Source of the DNA: Ruminococcus sp. YE282
GTDB taxonomy: Bacteria; Bacillota; Clostridia; Oscillospirales; Acutalibacteraceae
Length of the DNA: 61,497 nucleotides
Direction of reading: 5' to 3'
Assembly: GCA_900101355.1 (NCBI GenBank)
Contig: FMUV01000013.1
Span: 1-61,497 of the forward strand
Numbering within the stretch: position 1 is the first letter of the stretch; each line of letters opens with the position of its first letter. The position numbers were made by a program, and so were the translations under genes. Under the pieces are notes generated by a model. The model made no database searches, had not been told where the DNA came from, and was given only the letters and a program-made list of their open reading frames with translations. Shown one piece after another: positions 50,864 through 60,302 of the stretch.

Positions 50864-52330
50864 ATGTTTAAGGGCATTACAAAGCGTTGGATTTTAAACA
50901 CTCTCAGCGTAATTTTAACCATTATCATTTTAATTGTTGTAGGCCTTATCTTTCTTGTTACATATATTTTTCAGAATAATGTAGAACAAAAACTTACATC
51001 TACCACGAATGAGCTATCGCTTGTGTTTTCAGGTTACACCAGCGACAGTTCTACTTCCTTTACTTCATCTGCACGTGATTATGTAGAAAATTTTGATAAA
51101 AAAGAGCAGATGGAGGTTATGGTTATAAATTCAACCGGAAGAATCGTTATGTCTTCAACAGGTTTTATTCCGACGGGTGACGAGCATTTGCCCGATTTTG
51201 ATGAAGCCAAGACAAACGGTAACGGTTATGCCTTTTGGAGCGGAAAGCTAAGCTCAAACGAAAAGGCAATGAGTGAAACAAGAATCATTACCAACGACAG
51301 CGGAACTGCCGTCGGTGCGGTAAGATACATTGTTTCAATGGAGCCCGTAAACGAGCGCATTATGCTGGTTTCGGGTATGATTATCCTTGTCGGTCTCATA
51401 ATTATAGCGCTTGTTGTGTTATCGGGAATTATGTTTATTCGCTCAATTGTAAAGCCAATCAGACGGCTGTCCGAAATTTCCGCCCAAATTGCGCAGGGAG
51501 ATTTTTCGGCTTCCGAAAAGATTGAGCATAAGTATGATGATGAAATCGGCGACTTGTGCGATGCAATCAGCGATATGGCAAAAGATTTGCAGACGGCGGA
51601 ACAAATGAAAAACGACTTTATCTCACGTGTATCACACGAGCTGAGAACTCCGCTTACCGCTATCAAAGGTTGGGCAGAGACAATGCAGCTTTCCGAAAGA
51701 GGAAAGCTTGACCGCAGAACTTTTGACAAGGGTATGAATGTAATAATCAAAGAAAGCGGAAGACTTACAAGCATTGTTGAGGAACTTTTGGATTTTGGAC
51801 GAATCCAGAGCGGCAGAATGGTTTTGATGTGTGAAAAAATAGATATTCTTGCCGAGTTTGACGAGACGGTTTATATGTTAAAAGAACGGGCTGTCGAAGA
51901 GGGAATACACCTTTTGTATGATGACCCCGAGGCAATTTATCCTCCGGTTTACGGTGACCGAAACAGGCTGAAACAGGTATTTATTAATGTTCTTGACAAT
52001 GCGCTTAAATATACGCCGAAAGGCGGCGTTGTTGCCGCTCAGGTAATATACTCCAAAGACGAGCCCGATGTTATTAAAATCATAGTAACGGATACCGGCT
52101 GCGGAATTTCTGCGGAAGACCTGCCAAAAGTAAAGGAAAAGTTCTATAAGGCAAACCAAACGGTAAGAGGTTCGGGCATCGGACTTGCCGTTGCGGACGA
52201 AATTATGAATCTTCACCACGGTTCGCTTGATATTGAAAGCGGAGAGGGCGTTGGCACAACGGTTACCCTTACGTTCCCGATATACAAAGAGGGTGAAGAA
52301 AATACCTTGCCCGAAAATGTTAAACTTTAG
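50864..52330 (+). CDS. Membrane sensor histidine kinase
   Basis: A 488-residue kinase. Two membrane spans (about 13-37 and 168-192) enclose an extracytoplasmic sensor domain. A HAMP linker follows, then HisKA with the phospho-acceptor His in SRVSHELRTPLTAIKGW, and an ATPase domain with N-box VLDNALKYTPKGG, G1 VTDTGCGIS and G2 GSGIGLAVA. Pairs with the upstream regulator. The signal is unknown. The layout resembles PhoR/ResE-type kinases. Confidence 0.93.
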   Translation: MFKGITKRWILNTLSVILTIIILIVVGLIFLVTYIFQNNVEQKLTSTTNELSLVFSGYTSDSSTSFTSSARDYVENFDKKEQMEVMVINSTGRIVMSSTGFIPTGDEHLPDFDEAKTNGNGYAFWSGKLSSNEKAMSETRIITNDSGTAVGAVRYIVSMEPVNERIMLVSGMIILVGLIIIALVVLSGIMFIRSIVKPIRRLSEISAQIAQGDFSASEKIEHKYDDEIGDLCDAISDMAKDLQTAEQMKNDFISRVSHELRTPLTAIKGWAETMQLSERGKLDRRTFDKGMNVIIKESGRLTSIVEELLDFGRIQSGRMVLMCEKIDILAEFDETVYMLKERAVEEGIHLLYDDPEAIYPPVYGDRNRLKQVFINVLDNALKYTPKGGVVAAQVIYSKDEPDVIKIIVTDTGCGISAEDLPKVKEKFYKANQTVRGSGIGLAVADEIMNLHHGSLDIESGEGVGTTVTLTFPIYKEGEENTLPENVKL

Positions 52331-52462
52331 ATTATTACAGCTAATCTGTAATCCTTTTTGCAATCAGAGCAGAGCATCGCTCCGATTTAATTAGTATAGA
52401 AAATGAGGCTGAGTTTTGTAAATAAGCTCAGATTGACTCTTAATATATAAAGGAAAGTGCTT

Positions 52463-53455
52463 ATGTCTAAAAAAACTTCAACTAAAAAAATAACCTCAAT
52501 CGGCGGCAGTGCCCTGATTGAAGGCATTATGATGCGCGGTCCGAAGCGTACAACGGTATGCGTAAGAACCGGAGAAGACGAAATATACAAAGAAGATATC
52601 AGCATCAATACCATACCGTCAAAGTGTGCTTTGTTCCGACTTCCGTTTTTCAGAGGAATTGCCGGTTTGATTGATTCAATGCGACTTTCTTACAAATCTC
52701 TTATGCTGTCGGCTGACAAAGCCGTTGAGGCAGGCGAGATTGAGGAAGAAGAACCTACAAAATTTGAAAAATGGCTTGATGACAAATTCGGCGATAACCT
52801 TGTTAAAATAGTCATGGTTTTTGCTTCAATCATAGGAATCGCTTTTGCCGTATTTTTGTTTTTCTTTTTACCGTCCTTTTTATTTGACCTATCATCAAAC
52901 GTTGTGCCTGCCTTTAAAGAGGACAACAGCGATATGGTAGTATTGTGGAAATCCATTTTTGAGGGCGTTTTAAAATTAATTTTGTTTTTGGGATATATTA
53001 TAATTGTGTCGCAGACAACGCAGATGAAACGTGTATTTATGTATCACGGTGCCGAACATAAAACTATTTTCTGTTATGAAAATGAGGAAGAACTTACAGT
53101 TGAAAACGTAAGAAAACAGATTCGTTTTCATCCTCGCTGCGGAACCAGCTTTATGGTAATTATGCTTATTATCGGAATTTTAATTGGACTCTTTGTTCCC
53201 GTTGCTCCGTTCGGAATCGGATTTTTAAGACCTGTATTCAAGATTCTTTTGCTTCCGGTTTCCTGCGGAATCGGCTATGAGTTAATAAAAATCTGCGGCA
53301 GACACGACAACCTTGCAACAAGGATTATTGCCGCACCGGGACTTTGGGCACAAAGGATTACAACCAAGGAACCCGACGACAAAATGATTGAAGTCGCAAT
53401 TGAAGCAATTAAAGAAGTTATTCCGGACGACGGTTCCGATATTCTTTCAAAATGA
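52463..53455 (+). CDS. DUF1385 membrane protein
   Basis: A 330-residue DUF1385 protein. SIGGSALIEGIMMRGPKRTT at the start, FRGIAGLIDSMRLSYKSLM, four membrane spans (residues about 110-135, 165-185, 220-240 and 245-265), and the loop motif HGAEHKTIFCYE with FHPRCGTSF. AAGGAAAG selects ATG 52463. Commonly next to prmC and prfA in Firmicutes; molecular function not established. Overlaps prmC by four bases. Confidence 0.88.
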   Translation: MSKKTSTKKITSIGGSALIEGIMMRGPKRTTVCVRTGEDEIYKEDISINTIPSKCALFRLPFFRGIAGLIDSMRLSYKSLMLSADKAVEAGEIEEEEPTKFEKWLDDKFGDNLVKIVMVFASIIGIAFAVFLFFFLPSFLFDLSSNVVPAFKEDNSDMVVLWKSIFEGVLKLILFLGYIIIVSQTTQMKRVFMYHGAEHKTIFCYENEEELTVENVRKQIRFHPRCGTSFMVIMLIIGILIGLFVPVAPFGIGFLRPVFKILLLPVSCGIGYELIKICGRHDNLATRIIAAPGLWAQRITTKEPDDKMIEVAIEAIKEVIPDDGSDILSK

Positions 53456-54303
53456 TAACACTAAAACAAGCATATCTTAGGTGCAGGGACACACTAAAAA
53501 ATAATGGATTTGATGCTCCCGAATTTGAGGCGCATACTTTGGTTGAAGCCGCAACAGGATTTGACAGAACCAAGTTAACTGTAAACGGCAATGCCGAACT
53601 CAGTGCAGATAAAGAGCAGACGTTAATTGCGTACACGCAAAAAAGGCTTTTGCATATTCCGCTTCAATATATAATAGGAAGCTGGAATTTTTGCGGTTTT
53701 GACTTTTATGTCGGAGACGGCGTGCTTATTCCTCGTGACGATACCGAAGTTTTGGTAGGTCTTTGTAAAAAGTTTTTGCAAAACAGACCTAATAAAAAAA
53801 CAATTGACTTATGTGCGGGCAGCGGAGCAATATCTGTTGCATTAAATAAACTTTGCAATGCAGATGTGACTGCGGTTGAACTAAGCGACAAAGCATTTAT
53901 ATTTCTTCAAAAGAATATACAGTTGAATAATGCCGACATATCGCTTGTCAACGGAGATGTTTTTGAATGTCACAAGGACTTTGATGACGGTCAGTATGAT
54001 TTGATAGTGTCAAATCCCCCTTATATAAAGAGAAGCGAGTTAAGCACTTTGCAGAAAGAAGTGCAGTTTGAACCCAAGATGGCGTTGGACGGCGGGGAAA
54101 CAGGGTTTGATTTTTACGAGGCAATAATAAGACTGTGGAGCAGTAAACTGGTTTACGGCGGCGCACTTGCCTTTGAACTTGGAGAAGGTCAGGCTGATTA
54201 TGTCAAAAGTCTTATGAAGTCGGCAGGGTTTTCAAATATACGAACAGAAAATGATTTTGGCGGAACTCAAAGGGCTATAATCGGGACAATTATTAATAAT
54301 TAG
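53452..54303 (+). CDS. prmC: Release factor glutamine methyltransferase PrmC
   Basis: A 283-residue methyltransferase that modifies the GGQ glutamine of peptide release factors. N-terminal helical domain with EAHTLVEAATGFDRTKL, SAM motif TIDLCAGSGAISVALN, and the catalytic DLIVSNPPYIKRSEL. Full length. Start ATG 53452 within the DUF1385 end. Confidence 0.92.
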   Translation: MITLKQAYLRCRDTLKNNGFDAPEFEAHTLVEAATGFDRTKLTVNGNAELSADKEQTLIAYTQKRLLHIPLQYIIGSWNFCGFDFYVGDGVLIPRDDTEVLVGLCKKFLQNRPNKKTIDLCAGSGAISVALNKLCNADVTAVELSDKAFIFLQKNIQLNNADISLVNGDVFECHKDFDDGQYDLIVSNPPYIKRSELSTLQKEVQFEPKMALDGGETGFDFYEAIIRLWSSKLVYGGALAFELGEGQADYVKSLMKSAGFSNIRTENDFGGTQRAIIGTIINN

Positions 54304-54335
54304 AAAATTTGTTCGATTTTTTTATCTCTGTTTTA

Positions 54336-54432
54336 TTGCAATTTTGAATAAACTACATTATAATAACTTATGACGAACCGCTGAATTGCGGTATTTGCTG
54401 TCCCATAAATGGGATATTTGGAGGTATATAAT
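54336..54432 (+). promoter_or_regulatory. recA promoter and 5' leader
   Basis: TTGCAA at 54336-54341, a 17-base spacer and TATAAT at 54359-54364. The leader then has two small hairpins, ACCGC/GCGGT around 54377-54392 and TCCCAT/ATGGGA at 54401-54414, ending in TTTGGAGGTA as ribosome site. I do not see a convincing LexA box (GAAC-N4-GTTC), although ATTTGTTCG at 54308 could be a half site. Confidence 0.6.
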
Positions 54433-55539
54433 ATGGCAGTTGACAAGATGAAGGCTCTTGAAACGGCTCTTACACAGATTGAAAAGCAGTTTGGCAAAGG
54501 TGCGGTAATGCGCCTTGGCGAAAACAAGCATATGAATATTGAACACATCTCAACAGGTTCACTTTCCCTTGACATTGCGCTTGGAATCGGCGGACTTCCA
54601 AGAGGAAGAATTGTTGAAATCTACGGTCCTGAATCTTCGGGTAAAACCACTTTGTCGCTTCACTGTATTGCCGAAGGACAAAAAAACGGAGGAAACGTTG
54701 CTTTTATCGACGTTGAGCATGCGCTTGACCCTAATTATGCGGCAGCTTTGGGCGTCGATGTGGATTCTCTTTTGGTTTCACAGCCTGACACAGGTGAAGA
54801 CGCTCTTGAGATTGCCGAGGCTCTTATCCGAAGCGGCGCCATTGACGTTATTGTTATTGACTCGGTTGCCGCACTTGTTCCAAAGGCAGAAATTGAAGGA
54901 GAAATGGGCGACAGCCATGTAGGCTTGCACGCAAGACTGATGTCACAGGCACTGAGAAAACTGGCCGGTGCAATTTCAAAGTCGAACTGCGTAGCTATTT
55001 TTATTAACCAGCTGCGTGAAAAGGTCGGCGTTGTTTACGGTAATCCCGAGGTTACAACAGGCGGCCGTGCGTTAAAGTTTTACAGCTCGGTGCGTATAGA
55101 TATAAGAAGAGTTGAAACAATCAAAGTCAACGGTGAGATGATTGGTTCTCACACAAGGGCAAAGGTTGTTAAAAATAAGATTGCTCCGCCTTTCAGAGAA
55201 GCTGAATTTGATATTATGTACGGTGAGGGCATATCCCGTGAGGGAGAGCTGCTCGACCTTGCGGTTAAGGCTGATATTGTTCAAAAAGCAGGTGCTTGGT
55301 TTAGCTATAAGGGCAACCGTCTCGGACAGGGACGTGACAAGGTTAAGGCACTTTTAAAGACCGATACAGACCTTGCAAAAGAAATAGAAGACGAACTTTG
55401 GGCTAACATTGATAAACTTTATGAGCGCAGAAAACCTGCTCCAAAGGCTAATATTACAGCGGCACCGGCTGCCGAACCGTCGGCGGCAAAGGTTCCCGAA
55501 GCAGGCAAAACAAATATTGACGTACTTGTTGACGACTGA
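54433..55539 (+). CDS. recA: Recombinase A
   Basis: A 368-residue RecA. Walker [14 protein letters not shown], Walker [16 protein letters not shown], and the DNA-binding loops [20 protein letters not shown] and [20 protein letters not shown]. It forms the strand-exchange filament in homologous recombination and the SOS response. GGAGG selects ATG 54433 rather than ATG 54409. The Ala/Pro-rich acidic tail is a lineage feature. RecX follows directly. Confidence 0.97.
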   Translation: MAVDKMKALETALTQIEKQFGKGAVMRLGENKHMNIEHISTGSLSLDIALGIGGLPRGRIVEIYGPESSGKTTLSLHCIAEGQKNGGNVAFIDVEHALDPNYAAALGVDVDSLLVSQPDTGEDALEIAEALIRSGAIDVIVIDSVAALVPKAEIEGEMGDSHVGLHARLMSQALRKLAGAISKSNCVAIFINQLREKVGVVYGNPEVTTGGRALKFYSSVRIDIRRVETIKVNGEMIGSHTRAKVVKNKIAPPFREAEFDIMYGEGISREGELLDLAVKADIVQKAGAWFSYKGNRLGQGRDKVKALLKTDTDLAKEIEDELWANIDKLYERRKPAPKANITAAPAAEPSAAKVPEAGKTNIDVLVDD

Positions 55540-56150
55540 TGCTTATTACTGCAATTGAGCCGAGAAGAAAGGCTATGAGTGCGCTGTATCTTGACGGCGA
55601 ATATGTGATGAATCTTGACACACGAACATTAATAGAAAACCGTTTTGACGTCGGTAAAGATATTGATGACGAAGATTTGCACGAGATTATCAGGCTCAGC
55701 AATGAAAGACGTGCAAAGGAAAAGGCTCTTTGGCTTATTTCTTACCGTGACCATTCAAAAAAAGAACTTGCCGATAAGATAAAGCGAACCTGCGACGAGA
55801 AATCAGCCGACAAGGCTGTTGAGCGCATGGAGGAGCTTGGTCTTGTAAATGATGAAAGCTATGCGCTTCATTATGCACAAAAACTGATTTTTACAAAGCA
55901 TATGTCCAAAAATGCAGTTGTCTATGAGCTTGCACGAAAGGGCATTGATAAAGAACTTGCGGCTGAAATCCTTGACGAAATTGAGGTTGACAGCAGCGAA
56001 CAAATCAGGATAATAATAGATAAAAAATATAAGAATATCAGCGATGAAAAAATCAGACGCCGTGCCGTTGCTGCTTTGCAAAGGCTTGGATATCGCTGGG
56101 ATGAAATTAAAGGCGTCATTGAAGAATACGCAGAGGATGACAGCATATGA
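55539..56150 (+). CDS. recX: RecX regulatory protein
   Basis: A 203-residue RecX-type protein made of three-helix repeats (LIRSYRD-like LWLISYRDHSKKELADKI, then AVERMEELGLVNDESYALHY and AAVALQRLGYRWDEIKG). It limits RecA filament growth. The start overlaps the recA stop (TGATG), so it is translationally coupled. Confidence 0.88.
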   Translation: MLITAIEPRRKAMSALYLDGEYVMNLDTRTLIENRFDVGKDIDDEDLHEIIRLSNERRAKEKALWLISYRDHSKKELADKIKRTCDEKSADKAVERMEELGLVNDESYALHYAQKLIFTKHMSKNAVVYELARKGIDKELAAEILDEIEVDSSEQIRIIIDKKYKNISDEKIRRRAVAALQRLGYRWDEIKGVIEEYAEDDSI

Positions 56151-57475
56151 ATTATAAAGTCGGTATTGTATCGCTTGGTTGTGCAAAAAACCAGGTTGAC
56201 GCCGAAATGCTTTTGTTTACACTGAAAAACAAGGGCTTTACAATTGTAAATGACCCTGCACAGGCAGACGCAGTTATTGTAAATACCTGCGGATTTATCG
56301 ATTCTGCAAAGCAGGAAAGCATTGACGAAATTATTGAACTTGGCAAACTAAAGCGTGAGGGTACAATTAAAGCTATAATTGTTACAGGCTGTCTTGCCGA
56401 AAGGTATCAAAATGAAATCACAAAGCAGCTCTATGAAATTGATGCGGCAATAGGAATCGGTGCCAACGAACAGATTGCAGACATAGTTTTGGAAGCTCTT
56501 AAGGGCAAAAAAGCAGAAGTCTTTCCGGATAAAGTCTGTCTTCCGCTTGAGGGTGGAAGAATCCAATCCACACCTTCATACACTGCGTATCTTAAAATTG
56601 CAGAGGGATGCGACAATCGCTGCACTTATTGTGCAATACCGATGATTAGAGGTCGTTTCAGAAGCAGAAAACCCGAAAATATCATTGAAGAAGCAAAAAC
56701 TCTTGCTAAAAACGGCGTTAAAGAAATTAACGTAATTGCACAGGATACAACAAGGTACGGTGAAGACCTGTTTGGCGAGCCTTACCTTGCAAAGCTGTTA
56801 AGACAACTTTGCCAAATTGACGGTTTGGAATGGATAAGAGTGTTGTACTGCTATCCCGACAGGCTTACCGACGAGCTGATTGACACAATCGCAGAGGAAG
56901 ACAAAATTGTTAAGTATATAGATTTGCCTCTTCAGCATTGTAACGGTGAAATTCTAAAGAGAATGAACAGACACGGCGACAGGGAAGTGCTTACGGAACT
57001 GCTCAATAAAATCAGGACCAAAATTCCAAATGTTGTTTTGCGTTCAACCTTTATAACAGGATTCCCGGGCGAGACTGACGAACAGTTTGAAGAGCTTGCC
57101 CAATTTGCCAAAGATATGAAGTTCCAAAGACTTGGCTGTTTTGCATATTCTCAGGAGGAAGATACCCCCGCCGCACTTATGCCGAACCAGGTTGACGAAG
57201 AAATCAAGCAAAAACGTGCTGACATTATTATGGAACAACAGCAAAATATTATGGCTGAGTACTGTGAAAGTCTGATTGGTTCGGATGTAAAAGTGCTTGT
57301 TGAGGGATATGACAAGCTCGCCGAATGTTATTTTGGAAGAAGCTATGCAGATTCTCCGGAGGTTGACGGCTGTGTATTTTTTACCTGTCCCGATGAGAAA
57401 CCGGAAATCGGAAGTTTTGTAAATGTTAAAATCACTGATTATACATGCTGCGACCCTGTTGGTGAAATGGTTTAG
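56147..57475 (+). CDS. rimO: Ribosomal protein S12 methylthiotransferase RimO
   Basis: A 442-residue radical SAM methylthiotransferase. The N-terminal cluster domain has VSLGCAKNQVDAE and VNTCGFIDSAKQES. The radical SAM cluster is in IAEGCDNRCTYCAIPMIRG, and a TRAM domain closes the protein. SLGCAKN plus the IPxIRG wording separates it from MiaB. It modifies an Asp of S12. Overlaps recX by four bases. Confidence 0.93.
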   Translation: MNYKVGIVSLGCAKNQVDAEMLLFTLKNKGFTIVNDPAQADAVIVNTCGFIDSAKQESIDEIIELGKLKREGTIKAIIVTGCLAERYQNEITKQLYEIDAAIGIGANEQIADIVLEALKGKKAEVFPDKVCLPLEGGRIQSTPSYTAYLKIAEGCDNRCTYCAIPMIRGRFRSRKPENIIEEAKTLAKNGVKEINVIAQDTTRYGEDLFGEPYLAKLLRQLCQIDGLEWIRVLYCYPDRLTDELIDTIAEEDKIVKYIDLPLQHCNGEILKRMNRHGDREVLTELLNKIRTKIPNVVLRSTFITGFPGETDEQFEELAQFAKDMKFQRLGCFAYSQEEDTPAALMPNQVDEEIKQKRADIIMEQQQNIMAEYCESLIGSDVKVLVEGYDKLAECYFGRSYADSPEVDGCVFFTCPDEKPEIGSFVNVKITDYTCCDPVGEMV

Positions 57476-57536
57476 AATACAAAAGCAAATTTATTATTCT
57501 ATTTCAGAATTAATTTAAATATTAGAAGGCAACAAA

Positions 57537-58127
57537 ATGAACTTACCAAATAAACTGACATTAGGACGGATAATTCTTGTGCCTCTTATGGTGGCGGCAT
57601 TGCTGATAGATTTTCCGTTTAATAACCTTGTGGCGTTGATAATTTTTGCCGCTGCGTCAATTACAGATTTGCTTGACGGAAAAATTGCACGCAAACAAAA
57701 TCTTGTAACTGATTTTGGCAAATTTGCCGACCCGTTAGCGGATAAAATTCTTGTGCTTGCCACACTTTTGTGCTTTGTGCAAAACGGATATTGTGACTGC
57801 GTTGCCGTCATAATTGTGCTGTTCAGAGAATTTTCCGTTACTTCAATAAGATTGATTGCAGCCTCAAGCGGTGAAGTAATTGCCGCAAACATTTGGGGCA
57901 AGGCAAAAACCGTTTCTCAGATGATTGCCGTCATTGCAATTTTGGTTATGCAGTTTGTTTTGGATTTGGCAAACGATACGAATTTGATTTCTGCTCAGGC
58001 AGAAAGTATTATGAATTCCGCTTTTGGAATTGCAGGAGAAGTTTTGGTTTGGATTTCGACTGTTTTTGCCGTAATTTCGGGAGTTATATATATCGTACAG
58101 AACAGAAGATTTATATCTGAAACCTGA
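57537..58127 (+). CDS. pgsA: CDP-diacylglycerol-glycerol-3-phosphate phosphatidyltransferase
   Basis: A 196-residue integral membrane enzyme making phosphatidylglycerophosphate. The CDP-alcohol phosphotransferase motif is clear: SITDLLDGKIARKQN through FGKFADPLADK. About six membrane spans. NLPNKLTLGRI at the start is typical of PgsA. Confidence 0.93.
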   Translation: MNLPNKLTLGRIILVPLMVAALLIDFPFNNLVALIIFAAASITDLLDGKIARKQNLVTDFGKFADPLADKILVLATLLCFVQNGYCDCVAVIIVLFREFSVTSIRLIAASSGEVIAANIWGKAKTVSQMIAVIAILVMQFVLDLANDTNLISAQAESIMNSAFGIAGEVLVWISTVFAVISGVIYIVQNRRFISET

Positions 58128-58164
58128 TACACTCTGAGATTATATTTTATTCGGAAGTGATGAT

Positions 58165-58830
58165 TTGTTTGATACTTTAAAATCTGATATTAACGCCATT
58201 CTTGAACGTGACCCAGCCGCAAGAAGCAAAGCCGAAGTGTTTTTCCTGTATTCGGGTTTTAAGGCGGTAAGGTCCCACAGAAAGGCTCATTGGTTTTATA
58301 ACCATAATCATAAATTTATAGCACGGTGGATTTCTCAGCGCAGCAGACATAAAACCGGCATTGAGATTCACCCTGCCGCAAAAATAGGCAAAGGTTTGTT
58401 TATTGACCACGGAATGGGCGTGGTTATCGGCGAAACCACCGTTATAGGCGACAACTGCACGATATACCAAAATGTTACGCTTGGCGGAACAGGCAAAGAC
58501 ACCGGAAAGCGACACCCAACACTCGGTAACAATGTTTTGGTTGGTTCGGGCGCAAAGGTGCTCGGACCGTTTAAGGTCGGCGACAATGCGAGAATTGCCG
58601 CAGGAGCCGTAGTGCTCAGCGAAGTTCCTGCAAACGCAACTGCTGTGGGTGTGCCCGCAAGAATAGTTAAGCTTAACGGTATCAGAAGCGAAACTCTTGA
58701 CCAAATTCACGTTTCTGACCCGGTAGCTCTTACGCTGTGTAATTTTGACCACAAAATCACTATGCTTCAAAGGCAATTGACAGAGTTGAAAGAATTAAAA
58801 GAGTTTGAAAAGTTAAACAACAAGGAGTAA
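58165..58830 (+). CDS. cysE: Serine O-acetyltransferase
   Basis: A 221-residue serine acetyltransferase of the short EpsC type: DINAILERDPAARSKAEVF, the hexapeptide left-handed helix with GIEIHPAAKIGKGLFIDHGM, VVIGETTVIGDNCTIYQNVT and LGGTGKDTGKRHPTLG. It makes O-acetylserine for cysteine synthesis. It starts at TTG 58165 with GGAAGTGAT. It is coupled in function with cysS immediately downstream. Confidence 0.92.
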   Translation: MFDTLKSDINAILERDPAARSKAEVFFLYSGFKAVRSHRKAHWFYNHNHKFIARWISQRSRHKTGIEIHPAAKIGKGLFIDHGMGVVIGETTVIGDNCTIYQNVTLGGTGKDTGKRHPTLGNNVLVGSGAKVLGPFKVGDNARIAAGAVVLSEVPANATAVGVPARIVKLNGIRSETLDQIHVSDPVALTLCNFDHKITMLQRQLTELKELKEFEKLNNKE

Positions 58831-58834
58831 GCAA

Positions 58835-60232
58835 ATGGTTTTATATAATTCTCTTGGACAGTCAAAACAGGAATTTGTTCCTCATACACCCGGAAAGGTT
58901 AATATGTACACCTGCGGTCCTACTGTTTATCACTATGCGCACATAGGAAACCTCAGGACATATATTATGGAGGACGTTCTTGAAAAGTATCTCAGATTTT
59001 CAGGCTATGACGTAAATCGTGTAATGAACATTACCGATGTGGGACATCTTACAAGCGACGCTGATACAGGCGAAGATAAGATGCTCAAGGGCGCCAAGCG
59101 TGAACATAAGACCGTGCTTGAGATTGCAAAGTTTTATACAGACGCATTTTTCTCTGATTGTGAAAAACTAAATATAAAACGCCCCGATGTTGTTGAACCG
59201 GCTACAAATTGTATTGATTTGTTTATTGAAATGATATCAAAATTGCTTGATAAGGGATATGCGTATATTGCCGGCGGAAACGTTTACTTTGATACTTCAA
59301 AGCTAGAGAATTATTATGTCTTCGGAAATATGAATGAGGACGACCTTGCCGTCGGTGTGCGTGACAGCGTTGAAGAGGATAAAAATAAACGCAATAAAAC
59401 TGACTTTGTTCTCTGGTTTACAAAATCAAAGTTCGATTCGCAGGAACTTAAGTGGGAAAGCCCCTGGGGACTTGGCTATCCTGGTTGGCATATTGAGTGC
59501 TCCTGCATAAGCTATAAGCACAACGGCGAGTACCTCGACATTCACTGCGGCGGAGTAGATAATAAATTTCCTCACCATACAAATGAAATAGCACAGAGCG
59601 AAGCGTTTCTCGGTCACAAGTGGTGCAACTATTGGTTCCACGTTCTTCATTTGAATGATGCAAGGGGCAAGATGAGTAAGTCTAAAGGTGATTTTCTTAC
59701 TGTTTCTCTGCTTGAGAAAAAGGGTTACAATCCTCTTGTTTACAGGATGTTCTGCCTGCAAAGCCATTACCGCAAGCCTCTTACTTTTTCATATGAGAGT
59801 CTTGACAATACTGCAACGGCTTATGATAAGCTCAAAAAGCGTATTGACGCTCTTTCATTTGACGGCGAACCAAACTTAGAAGAAGCAAAGCCGCTTATTG
59901 ATAAATTTAAGGAAGCTCTTGATAACGACCTCAACACTTCTCTTGGCTTGACCTGTGTTTATGATGTGCTTAAAGCCGATGTAAGCGACGCTACAAAGCT
60001 TTATTCTATCGGTGAGTTTGATAAAGTGCTGTCGCTTAACCTTATTGACAGCGGCAACAATACTGAAAATGCTTCTGAAAGTAATGCGGAAATTGACGAG
60101 CTCATTGCCAAAAGAACAAAAGCACGTGCTGAAAAGGATTGGGCTACCGCCGATGCAATCAGAGATAAGCTGAAAGAAATGCACGTAGTTATTGAAGATA
60201 CCAAAGACGGAATTAAATGGCACTTTGAATAA
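58835..60232 (+). CDS. cysS: Cysteinyl-tRNA synthetase
   Basis: A 465-residue class I synthetase. The HIGH-like AHIGNLRTY follows YTCGPTVYHY, zinc ligands lie around CSCISYKH, with WHIE and the KMSKS loop GKMSKSKGDFLTV. The C-terminal domain is as expected (KRTKARAEKDWATADAIRD). Normal length. CysE upstream makes the precursor of its amino acid. Confidence 0.95.
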   Translation: MVLYNSLGQSKQEFVPHTPGKVNMYTCGPTVYHYAHIGNLRTYIMEDVLEKYLRFSGYDVNRVMNITDVGHLTSDADTGEDKMLKGAKREHKTVLEIAKFYTDAFFSDCEKLNIKRPDVVEPATNCIDLFIEMISKLLDKGYAYIAGGNVYFDTSKLENYYVFGNMNEDDLAVGVRDSVEEDKNKRNKTDFVLWFTKSKFDSQELKWESPWGLGYPGWHIECSCISYKHNGEYLDIHCGGVDNKFPHHTNEIAQSEAFLGHKWCNYWFHVLHLNDARGKMSKSKGDFLTVSLLEKKGYNPLVYRMFCLQSHYRKPLTFSYESLDNTATAYDKLKKRIDALSFDGEPNLEEAKPLIDKFKEALDNDLNTSLGLTCVYDVLKADVSDATKLYSIGEFDKVLSLNLIDSGNNTENASESNAEIDELIAKRTKARAEKDWATADAIRDKLKEMHVVIEDTKDGIKWHFE

Positions 60233-60266
60233 TTTTTGCTGAAAATTTATTCGCAAAGCATATAAA

Positions 60267-60302
60267 AAAATCCCCTTCATATAATCTAATGGAGGGGATT
60301 TT
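60267..60302 (+). terminator. Thirteen-pair hairpin ending cysS and covering the next ribosome site
   Basis: AAAATCCCCTTCA (60267-60279) pairs with TGGAGGGGATTTT (60290-60302) with one G:T pair and a ten-base loop. It ends in TTTT directly before ATG 60303. The GGAGGGG ribosome site of the deacetylase gene is inside the stem, so the hairpin could both terminate cysS transcription and mask translation of the next gene. Confidence 0.65.

Noticed and set aside
54304..54335. LexA/SOS box before recA
   Set aside because: Only a GTTCG half site is present; no partner half at the correct spacing.
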